Shown in pieces: positions 16,777 through 23,729 of a stretch of 64,000 nucleotides of DNA (position 1 is its first letter; each line of letters starts with the position of its first letter). Origin of the DNA: JBBWZH01 sp035544115 (GTDB lineage: Bacteria; Actinomycetota; Actinomycetes; Mycobacteriales; CADCTP01). Made by a program: the position numbers and the translations under genes. Under the pieces are notes generated by a model that did not search any database, had not been told where the DNA came from, and worked only from the letters and a program-made list of their open reading frames with translations. The DNA lies in the NCBI GenBank assembly GCA_963714145.1, contig OY970235.1:1364001-1428000 (forward strand). The letters run 5' to 3'.

Positions 16777-17619
16777 TCAGAGTGGTAGTTCGGCGTGCCG
16801 GTGCAGGAACGTCGTGATGTCGTCGAGGTGATCGAGCGGAAGCGGGTAGACGACGAGCCGGTCGACGCCGAGGTCGGCGTAGCGGCGGGCGGTGTCGGCG
16901 TCGACCGGCTTGACCGGGGTGACGGTGATCTCCAGCCGGCCCAGCCGGGCCGGGCGGTCGTGCTCGGCTGCCGCCCGGCGCAGCCCACCGAGGTGGGTGG
17001 ACAGGTCGTCGGGGGAGACGCCGAAGCCGTACCAGCCGTGGCCGCGGGTGACCGCGCGCCGGTAGGCGGCCGGGCTGTGACCGCCGATCACGATGCGGGG
17101 CCCGTCGGGGCGGACCGGCCGGGGGTGGGCATCGACGCCGTCGAAACTCACGTAGCGGCCGTGGTAGCCGGGTGCCGGCTGGGTCCACAACACGGACATC
17201 GCCGCCAGGTACTCGTCGGTGCGCGCGCCGCGCTCGGCCAGCTCCACGCCGAGCGCGGCCAGCTCCGGCTGCAGGTAGCCGGCGCCGATGCCGAGCAGCA
17301 ACCGGCCGCCGGACAGCACGTCCAGGCTGGCCACCTGCTTGGCCAGCACCAGCGGATTGCGCTGCGGCAGGATCACCACCCCGGTGCCCAACTCCAGCCG
17401 CTCGGTGACCGCGGCCACGTAGGCCAGGTGCACCAGCGGGTCCAGAATCGGGTCGGTCGGCTCCATCGGCGACGGCCGCACCCGCGGGCTGGGCAGCACC
17501 ACATGCTCACCCACCCACCACGACCGGTACCCCAGCTCCTCGGCCAGCCGCGCCAGCCGGGCCGTCTGCGCCGGGCCGATACCCGCCTTCGCGTTCAACC
17601 CGAAAACGCCCAGCTCCAC
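16777..17619 (-). CDS. LLM-class F420-dependent oxidoreductase
   Basis: A 280-residue luciferase-like monooxygenase-fold protein: AEELGYRSWWVGEHVVLP, LELGTGVVILPQRNPLVLAKQ (split here) and DVLSGGRLLLGIGAGYL are family hallmarks of actinobacterial LLM enzymes using F420H2. GTG 17619 has AGAGGGG five bases upstream; the frame extends ten residues further but without a ribosome site. It follows the AhpD-like gene on the same strand with a 124-base gap, so both may belong to the regulon of the ECF41 sigma factor. Substrate unknown. Confidence 0.88.
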   Translation of the reverse strand: MELGVFGLNAKAGIGPAQTARLARLAEELGYRSWWVGEHVVLPSPRVRPSPMEPTDPILDPLVHLAYVAAVTERLELGTGVVILPQRNPLVLAKQVASLDVLSGGRLLLGIGAGYLQPELAALGVELAERGARTDEYLAAMSVLWTQPAPGYHGRYVSFDGVDAHPRPVRPDGPRIVIGGHSPAAYRRAVTRGHGWYGFGVSPDDLSTHLGGLRRAAAEHDRPARLGRLEITVTPVKPVDADTARRYADLGVDRLVVYPLPLDHLDDITTFLHRHAELPL

Positions 17620-17743
17620 GGGACCCCTCTCGGCGACGTTCCGGCGCACCCGGGTGCGCCGGTATCGGGTCAGGATCTCCTACTTCGCGGCGCCCGGCAG
17701 TCCGGCCGGCAGGTGATCCGGGCCGCCCGGTTTCGGCTGCCGG

Positions 17744-18226
17744 TCAGTTGAATGCGGCGAACATGCCGGGTTCGTAGGAACCGCCCTTCTGGTGCAGGAT
17801 CACGGCGAGCCGGTTGGCCGCGTTGATCAGGGCGACCAGGGAGACCAGCGCGGTGATCTGGTCGTCGTCGTAGTGCTTGCGTACCTGGGCCCAGGTCTCG
17901 TCGGACACGCCCTGGTGGGCGTCGGCGAGCCGGGTGCCCTCCTCGGCGAGCGCCAGCGCGGCCTGTTCGGCCTCGGTGAACACGGTGGACTCGCGCCAGG
18001 CGGCGACGAGGTTGAGCCGGACCGCGGTCTCCCCGGCGGCCGCGGCCTCCTTGGTGTGCATGTCGATGCACCAGCCGCAGCCGTTGATCTGGCTGGCGCG
18101 CAGGCTCACCAGCTCCTGGGTGGCCTTCGGCAGCGGCGACTGGGCGATCACCAGGCCGGCGTTGGCGAACCGCTTGGCGAACTTGGCGCCGATCTCGTTG
18201 CCGAACAGGTCGATGCGGGGCTCCAT
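17744..18226 (-). CDS. AhpD/carboxymuconolactone decarboxylase family peroxidase-like protein
   Basis: A 160-residue all-helical protein with the AhpD active-site signature INGCGWCIDMHTKEA (Cys-x-x-Cys plus His), which in the family reduces peroxides or serves as a disulfide reductant. ATG 18226 has GAGGAC five bases upstream. Genes for CMD/AhpD-like proteins next to ECF41 sigma factors are a documented association (the COE context: carboxymuconolactone decarboxylases, oxidoreductases, epimerases); here it is divergent from the sigma gene, with a sigma-like promoter upstream. Confidence 0.9.
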   Translation of the reverse strand: MEPRIDLFGNEIGAKFAKRFANAGLVIAQSPLPKATQELVSLRASQINGCGWCIDMHTKEAAAAGETAVRLNLVAAWRESTVFTEAEQAALALAEEGTRLADAHQGVSDETWAQVRKHYDDDQITALVSLVALINAANRLAVILHQKGGSYEPGMFAAFN

Positions 18227-18277
18227 GACGTCGTCCTCACTCGTGGTGTTGTGCACGGCGGCACTGAACGAACACGA

Positions 18278-18304
18278 GATGCCGGCGACCCGATCCGTGT
18301 GACT
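18278..18304 (-). promoter_or_regulatory. Candidate ECF41 promoter of the AhpD-like gene
   Basis: On the minus strand AGTCACA (18304-18298), a 16-base spacer, then CATC (18281-18278). The published ECF41 consensus is TGTCACA, 16-18 bases, CGTC, so this matches 6/7 and 3/4. A start near 18272 would give a leader of about 45 bases before ATG 18226. Confidence 0.4.
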
Positions 18305-18407
18305 GCGCGGTCCGGTGACCCGCGCCACAGGCCGGTGATACCGGACCGCACTCGACGCCGCGCCGGCGTCAGGCAGCGGACGGCAACCGGGTTGGCTACC
18401 GTCGGGG

Positions 18408-18434
18408 TGTCACAGGACGGCGGGCTCCGGTGTC
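18408..18434 (+). promoter_or_regulatory. Candidate ECF41 autoregulatory promoter
   Basis: TGTCACA at 18408-18414, a 16-base spacer, then TGTC at 18431-18434. The -35 is a perfect match to the ECF41 consensus and the -10 differs by one base (CGTC). Transcription would begin near 18441, 35 bases before the sigma gene ATG at 18476. Confidence 0.55.
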
Positions 18435-18475
18435 TGGTGGGCGACCCGGTCGGTCGAGAGGAAGAGGAGCCACCC

Positions 18476-19417
18476 ATGGTCGGCACGCCGCGGACCGCGC
18501 CCGGAGATCGCGGCGACGACACGGGCCAGGGCGACCGCTCCGACCCCGCCACCGAGGCGTTCCTGGCCCACCGCAACCTGCTGTTCACCGTCGCCTACGA
18601 GATGCTCGGCTCGGCCGCTGACGCCGAGGACGTGCTGCAGGAGACCTGGCTGCGGTGGGCCGGCGTCGATCTCGACACCGTCCAGAATCAGCGTGCCTAC
18701 CTGGTCCGGATCACCACCCGCCAGGCCCTGGTCCGGCTGCGCACGCTCGGCCGGCGCAAGGAGTCCTACGTCGGCTCCTGGCTGCCCGAGCCGCTGCTGA
18801 CCGCGCCCGACGTGGCCGAGGACGTCGAGCTGGCCGACAGCGTCTCGATGGCGATGCTGCTGGTGCTGGAGACGCTCACGCCCACCGAGCGGGCGGTGTT
18901 CGTGCTGCGCGAGGTGTTCGACGTCGACTACGACGAGATCGCGGAAGCCGTCGACAAGAGCCCGGCCGCGATCCGCCAGATCGCGCACCGCGCGCGGGCA
19001 CACGTCGCGGCGCGCCGACCGCGCGGGGTCGTCTCCCCGGCCCAGACCCGGGACGCGCTCGACGCGTTCCAGCGGGCGGTCGAAACGGGCGACCTGCAAC
19101 GCCTGGTCGACATCCTCGCGCCGGATGTCGTCTTCCTGGGTGACGGTGGCGGGGTCAAGCAGGCCGTGCCGCGGCCCATCGTCGGAGCCGACCGGGTGGC
19201 CCGGGTGCTGGCCGCCGGGCTGGGCAAGGTCGCCGGCACGGTGTCCCTGCAACCGGTACAGGTCAATGGCCACCCGGCGCTGATCCTCCGGCTCGACGGC
19301 GAGCTCGACACCGTCATCGCGGTGCGCATCGACGACGGCCTGATCACCGGGCTCTACGCCGTACGCAATCCCGCGAAGCTGTCGCACATGCAGCGGGAGA
19401 CCGCGCTGCGCCGCTGA
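18476..19417 (+). CDS. ECF41-family RNA polymerase sigma factor with SnoaL-like tail
   Basis: A 313-residue protein. Sigma region 2 is RNLLFTVAYEMLGSAADAED with VLQETWLRW; region 4 is LTPTERAVFVLREVFDVDYD with the HTH ending KSPAAIRQIAHRARAHV. A C-terminal NTF2/SnoaL-like domain (about 205-300) follows, with the segment DGELDTVIAVRI and the late NPAKLSHM stretch typical of ECF41, where the extension replaces a separate anti-sigma factor. ATG 18476 has an AGGAG site 6 bases upstream. Divergent from the AhpD-like gene, its presumed target. Confidence 0.92.
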   Translation: MVGTPRTAPGDRGDDTGQGDRSDPATEAFLAHRNLLFTVAYEMLGSAADAEDVLQETWLRWAGVDLDTVQNQRAYLVRITTRQALVRLRTLGRRKESYVGSWLPEPLLTAPDVAEDVELADSVSMAMLLVLETLTPTERAVFVLREVFDVDYDEIAEAVDKSPAAIRQIAHRARAHVAARRPRGVVSPAQTRDALDAFQRAVETGDLQRLVDILAPDVVFLGDGGGVKQAVPRPIVGADRVARVLAAGLGKVAGTVSLQPVQVNGHPALILRLDGELDTVIAVRIDDGLITGLYAVRNPAKLSHMQRETALRR

Positions 19418-19479
19418 GTCCACGGCGCCTCGACAGCCGCGGTCGGGCGGCTGACCTGCTCCGGTGCAGATCCGGTGCG

Positions 19480-21183
19480 GTGCCGGTGCGGCCGGCCGCG
19501 ACGCTGTTGTCCGTGCGCACCATCGTCGACACGATCACCGCCACCGCCGGTGGCACCGGGACGCTGTCCGTGCTGGACGCCGACGGCGCGGTCGCGGCCG
19601 CGATGCGCTGGTCGGCGGTGCACGAGCGGGCGCGGCGGATCGCCGCGGTGCTCGGCGGCGCCGGCATCGGGCCGGGCAGCCGGGTGGGCCTGCTCGCCGA
19701 CACCGGCCTGGACCTCGTCTGCACGGTGCAGGCACTGTGGCTGGCCGGCGCCGCGGTGACGGTGCTGCCGCCACCGACCCGGCGCGCGAACAGCCTGGCC
19801 GCGATCGTCGCCGACGCGCGGCCGCGGCTGCTCGTGGCCGACCCGGCCGCGGTCGGGCTGCTGTCGGCGATCGCCACCGGGCCGGACGTGGTGTCACTCC
19901 CAGACCTGGTGGCGGCCGCCGGGACCGCCACGCCGGCGGTCCCGGTCCGGCCCGATCCGGGCGAGCTGGCCGTCCTGCAGTACACCAGCGGGTCCACCCG
20001 CAGCCCGCGCGGCATACCGGTCAGCCACGCGAACCTGGCCGCCAACATCGACGCGATGCGGGTCGCCACCGACCACGAGGCCCTGCATCCGAGCCGGATG
20101 CTCAGCTGGCTGCCGTTGCACCACGACATGGGGCTGGTCGGTTTCCTGGCGCTGCCGATGGCCTGCGGGTGCCCGCTGCTGCTCCAGTCGCCGGCGGCGT
20201 TCCTGCGGCGCCCGGCCGGCTGGCTGGAGGCGATATCGCGGCACCGGGTCACCACGTCCGGCGCGCCGAACTTCGCCTACGAGCTGATGACGGCCGCGCT
20301 GTCGGCGGGGCTGGACGTCGCGCTGGACTCGGTGCGGTTCCTGCTGACCGGCGGCGAGCCGGTGGACGCCGCGATGATGGCGCGGTTCACCGCCGCGGCG
20401 GCGGCCCGCGGGCTCGATCCGGGCGCCGTCGTACCGGCGTACGGGCTGGCCGAGTCGACGCTCGGCGTCACCTTCACCCCACCCGGCCGGGGCCTGCGCT
20501 CGGACGCGGTCGAGGCGCGGGCGCTGGAGTGCGCGGGCGTCGCGGTGCCGCACCCGGACGGCCGGCGGCTGGTGCTACTGGGCCGGCCGGTGCCGGGCAC
20601 GTCACTGCGCATCGCCGACCCGCGCACCGGCACGCCGCTGGGGCCGCGCCGGGTCGGCCGGATCGAGGTCAGCGGGCCGTCCGTGGTCGGCCACTACTGG
20701 GGCGAGCCGGTGCCGCCGGCCGGCTCCTGGCTGGATACCGGCGACCTCGGCTACCTGACCGGCGGCGGCGCGGCCGGCGGCGGCGCGGCCGGCGGCGGCG
20801 CGGCCGGCGGCGGCGCGGCCGGCGGCGGCGAGCTGGTGGTGTGCGGCCGGGAGAAGGACGTGCTGTTCGCCGCCGGCCGCAACGTGTTCCCGCAGGATGT
20901 CGAGGCCGCGGCCGCCGAGGTACCGGGGGTTCGCCGCGGCGCGGTCGCCGCCTTCGGCGTGCCGGGGCAGCGCGGCGACCGGCTGGTGGTGGCGGTGGAG
21001 TCGCGCGGCGCCGAGCCGGCGCGGCTGCGCCGCGATGTCGCCGCGGCGGTCCTCGCCGAGGTCGGGCTGGCCCCGTACGCCGTGGTCGCGCTGCCGCCCG
21101 GCCGGCTGCCGAAGACCTCCTCGGGCAAGCTCCGCCGGGTCGAGACCCGGCGCCGCTACCAGTCCGGTGAGCTAACTGTCTAG
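19480..21183 (+). CDS. Fatty-acyl-AMP-ligase-like adenylating enzyme
   Basis: A 567-residue ANL enzyme. LQYTSGSTRSPRGIPVSHAN (about 166-185) is the phosphate-binding loop, SWLPLHHDMGLVGFLALP is characteristic of fatty acyl-AMP ligases (FAAL), YGLAEST and WLDTGDLG are the acyl-adenylate and ribose motifs, and KTSSGKLRR holds the catalytic lysine. FAALs activate fatty acids as adenylates for transfer to a carrier protein rather than CoA; the next gene supplies a carrier. A 15-bp in-frame repeat adds Gly-Gly-Gly-Ala-Ala units after WLDTGDLGYL. The GTG start at 19480 has no clear ribosome site; GTG 19513 is an alternative. Possibly part of a lipid-tailed metabolite pathway. Confidence 0.85.
   Translation: MPVRPAATLLSVRTIVDTITATAGGTGTLSVLDADGAVAAAMRWSAVHERARRIAAVLGGAGIGPGSRVGLLADTGLDLVCTVQALWLAGAAVTVLPPPTRRANSLAAIVADARPRLLVADPAAVGLLSAIATGPDVVSLPDLVAAAGTATPAVPVRPDPGELAVLQYTSGSTRSPRGIPVSHANLAANIDAMRVATDHEALHPSRMLSWLPLHHDMGLVGFLALPMACGCPLLLQSPAAFLRRPAGWLEAISRHRVTTSGAPNFAYELMTAALSAGLDVALDSVRFLLTGGEPVDAAMMARFTAAAAARGLDPGAVVPAYGLAESTLGVTFTPPGRGLRSDAVEARALECAGVAVPHPDGRRLVLLGRPVPGTSLRIADPRTGTPLGPRRVGRIEVSGPSVVGHYWGEPVPPAGSWLDTGDLGYLTGGGAAGGGAAGGGAAGGGAAGGGELVVCGREKDVLFAAGRNVFPQDVEAAAAEVPGVRRGAVAAFGVPGQRGDRLVVAVESRGAEPARLRRDVAAAVLAEVGLAPYAVVALPPGRLPKTSSGKLRRVETRRRYQSGELTV
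20761..20830 (+). repeat. 15-bp tandem repeat within the adenylating-enzyme gene
   Basis: Four identical units GGCGGCGGCGCGGCC (20761-20820) plus a ten-base partial unit. Each adds Gly-Gly-Gly-Ala-Ala and keeps frame. The repeat sits in the loop between the DTGDLG motif and the hinge segment ELVVCGREKD, a place where family members normally have only a few residues. Confidence 0.92.
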
Positions 21184-21196
21184 AAAGGACAGTCCA

Positions 21197-22060
21197 ATGA
21201 CGACAGTCGACGGGCGGACCCCGCTCCGGTCCGAGCTCGCGGCCCTGGTCGACCTCGACCCGGACCTGCTGGACGACTCGGTGCGGCTGGTCGACGCCGG
21301 CCTGGACAGCCTGACCATGATGCGGCTGCTCACCTGGCTGGACACCCGGGGGGTACGGCTGGAGCTACCGGAACCCGACCGCCAGTTGACGGTCGGCGAC
21401 GTGCTGGGACTGTTGCAGCAGGTGGCGACCCCGGGCGTGTCGATCCGGCTGGCCGGCGACGGCGCGACAGTCCACAGTGGACCCACCAGCCTTCCGGCCG
21501 CGGCTGGGCCGGCCGCCGACCCGATGGCACCGGTGCTGCGTACCGCCGTGTTCGAGCTGACCTCGGTGCTGCCGGGGGACCTGCAGTTCCTGCACGACCT
21601 CGCGACCGCGGAGCAGACGTCGTTCCGCTGGCGGTACCGCGGTGCCCCGCCACCGCTGGAGCGGTTCGCCGAGAACCTCTGGCAGCAGGTGCTGGTGCAG
21701 TACGTGGCGCGGCGGCGCGACGACGGCGAGCCGGTCGGCCACCTCATCGCCTATGGCGCCGAACCGGGGATGCGCTTCGCCTATGTCGGCGCGGCGTTCC
21801 GGCCGGAGTACGCCGGCACCGGGCTGGCCGCGCAGGCGGTGGCCGTGTTCATCCGGTCGCTGTTCCACGTGTTCCCGCTGCGGAAGCTGTACCTGCAGAT
21901 CCCGGGCTACAACTGGGCGCAGCTCAGCAGCGGCCAGGATGGCCTGTTCCAGGTCGAGGGGGTGTTGCGGGACCACCTCTACTACGCCGGCCGGACCTGG
22001 GACGAGTACACGTGCGCGGTCTACGCCGAGCAGTTCAGCGAGGAGGCGCCGATGACCTGA
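21197..22060 (+). CDS. Acyl carrier protein fused to a GNAT acyltransferase domain
   Basis: A 287-residue two-domain protein. Residues 1-80 are an ACP: LVDAGLDSLTMMRLL with the phosphopantetheine-attachment serine S38. After an Ala/Pro linker (about 82-108), residues 115-280 resemble a GNAT acyltransferase: GHLIAYGAEPGMRFAYVGAA, then RPEYAGTGLAAQAVAVFIRS as the acyl-donor loop and the late strand LRKLYLQIPGYN. ATG 21197 follows AAAGGAC. Only 13 bases separate it from the adenylating enzyme. A coherent model is that the ligase loads a fatty acid on the ACP arm and the GNAT domain passes it to an amine. The nucleophile substrate is unknown. Confidence 0.82.
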   Translation: MTTVDGRTPLRSELAALVDLDPDLLDDSVRLVDAGLDSLTMMRLLTWLDTRGVRLELPEPDRQLTVGDVLGLLQQVATPGVSIRLAGDGATVHSGPTSLPAAAGPAADPMAPVLRTAVFELTSVLPGDLQFLHDLATAEQTSFRWRYRGAPPPLERFAENLWQQVLVQYVARRRDDGEPVGHLIAYGAEPGMRFAYVGAAFRPEYAGTGLAAQAVAVFIRSLFHVFPLRKLYLQIPGYNWAQLSSGQDGLFQVEGVLRDHLYYAGRTWDEYTCAVYAEQFSEEAPMT

Positions 22061-22114
22061 GCCCGGCACGCCAGCACGCCAGCACGCCATCCGTATGTCG
22101 ATTGGAGAGAACTC

Positions 22115-22660
22115 ATGCGCGGCAAGATCAGCCTGTTCGCCGTGGCCGGCGTCTCGGTCGGTGCGGCCACCGTCTCGGTCATCCCGGCGCCGGCGTTCGC
22201 CGCGCCGGCCGCACCGACCGGCGCCACCCAGGCCCACCAACCGACCGCCCAGACCGCTCCGACCGCCCGGACCGCTCCGGCCGGCCGGCCGGCGACCGCG
22301 ACCAGCCGGAAGGCCCCGGCCGCGGTGGCCGCGGCCCTGCCCTGCAATGGCACGCGCCGGCTCGCTCGTGGTGGCGGCTTCATCTTCGTGCCGACCACGA
22401 ACACCGGCAGCACGGTCTGCGAGCTGGGGTTCGGCGACGCCGGCGCGCCGGTGACCAAGGTCCAATCGGCGCTGATCGACTGCTACCACAAGAACCTCGG
22501 CCCGACTGGTGCGGATGGCCAGTGGGGCGCGCGGACCCAGGCCGCGATCCAGGAGGTACGGGCGTCCAAGGGTCTGGGCAACCCGCAGGACTACACGCCG
22601 GCGCTCGTCCAGGCCGGCTTCCTCTTCCCGGTCGACAGCGGTGGCTGCGCCGCCATCTAG
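22115..22660 (+). CDS. Secreted peptidoglycan-binding-domain protein
   Basis: A 181-residue exported protein: signal peptide about 1-30 (ending APAFAAPA), a Thr/Ala/Pro-rich linker with repeated QTAPTART-type units, and a C-terminal domain resembling PG_binding_1 (VTKVQSALIDC, GADGQWGARTQAAIQEVRA). Four Cys in the exported domain may form two disulfides. ATG 22115 is preceded by GGAGAG. It lies 54 bases after the ACP-GNAT gene and may be the last gene of that transcript. Its 3' end overlaps the convergent SARP gene by four bases. Confidence 0.8.
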   Translation: MRGKISLFAVAGVSVGAATVSVIPAPAFAAPAAPTGATQAHQPTAQTAPTARTAPAGRPATATSRKAPAAVAAALPCNGTRRLARGGGFIFVPTTNTGSTVCELGFGDAGAPVTKVQSALIDCYHKNLGPTGADGQWGARTQAAIQEVRASKGLGNPQDYTPALVQAGFLFPVDSGGCAAI

Positions 22661-23448
22661 ATCCCCGCGAGGGCGCCGTGGTGGCCGGTCGCACTGGCCG
22701 GCCACCTCGGCGGCCCGCCCGCCAGCGCCGGCTCCTGGCGCAGGATCGCGGTATGCAGGTCGCGCAGGGCCCGCCCCGGGTCGAGGCCGACCTCGCTGGC
22801 GAGCCGGCGGCGCAGCCGCTGGTACGCGGCGACGGCGTCGGCCTGCCGGCCGCACCGGTAGAGCGCGAGCATGAGCTGGCCGACCAGCGCCTCCCGCAGC
22901 GGGTGGGTGCGGACCAGCACGACGAGCTCGCTGACCAGCTCCTGGTGCCGCCCGCAGGCCAGCTCCAGGTCCAGGCACAGTTCGAGCGCGGCCAGCTGCT
23001 GCTCGTACAGCCCCGCCGCGGCCGCCTCGACGAGCCGCCCGGTGAGCCCGGCCAGCGCCGGGCCGCGCCACAGCGCCAGCGCCGCGCGTAGCTGCTCCGC
23101 CGCGCTGTCCGGGCGGCCGGCCGCGACCAGCGTGTGCGCGGCCCGGACCCGGTCGGCGAAGACCAGGCTGTCGAGCTCGCTCCGGTCGGTCTCGATCCGG
23201 TAGCCGGCCCCGTCGGCGGCGATGACCCGGCCGATCAGCCGGCGCAGCGCGGAGACGAGGTTCTGCACCTGCCGGCCGGCGGTCGGCGGCGCGTCGTCCC
23301 AGACGGCGTCGGCGAGCTGCGGCCAGGCCACCGCCTGGTTCGGGGCCAGCAGCAGCGTCGCCAGCAGCCGCGCCTGGCGCGGCTCCAGCCGGGCCGGCCG
23401 CCCGTCCGGCCCGGCGGCGTGCAGCAGACCCAGGATGCGGAACCTCAC
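22657..23448 (-). CDS. SARP-family transcriptional regulator (OmpR-like DNA-binding plus BTAD)
   Basis: A 263-residue protein with a winged-helix domain (about 5-80: RILGLL start, LEPRQARLLATLLLAPNQAV, VSALRRLI) and a bacterial transcriptional activation domain (about 85-245: VRTHPLREALVGQLMLALYR, then GRQADAVAAYQRLRRRLASE and GLDPGRALRDLHTAIL). It has no ATPase, so it is a small SARP of the kind that activates antibiotic clusters. GTG 23448 has GGAGGGGG upstream. Divergent from the AfsR-like gene across a 281-base region; located just after the acyl-ligase/ACP-GNAT genes, which are plausible targets. Confidence 0.9.
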   Translation of the reverse strand: MRFRILGLLHAAGPDGRPARLEPRQARLLATLLLAPNQAVAWPQLADAVWDDAPPTAGRQVQNLVSALRRLIGRVIAADGAGYRIETDRSELDSLVFADRVRAAHTLVAAGRPDSAAEQLRAALALWRGPALAGLTGRLVEAAAAGLYEQQLAALELCLDLELACGRHQELVSELVVLVRTHPLREALVGQLMLALYRCGRQADAVAAYQRLRRRLASEVGLDPGRALRDLHTAILRQEPALAGGPPRWPASATGHHGALAGI

Positions 23449-23729
23449 CGCGTCCCCCTCCGCAGGCGACCCCGGCCCGCGCGTGCGCCGACCCCGTTAC
23501 GTCGAACCACCACCTGGCCCGGTCCGCGACGCGCGGGCCGGCCGGCCGCCGGAACAGGCCCGGGACGGCGACCCTGGTCCCATCGCCGGCTGCCGCCAAC
23601 GCGGCCGTCCGAATGGTGCACCAGGGCGATGCGTCGCAGGATTACTACACGTTTACCGGCGCCCCGCGGCGGCCGCCGGTGGATGATACGGGCCCTTTGG
23701 TCCGGACAGACGGCGGTGGCGGGGTGGGT

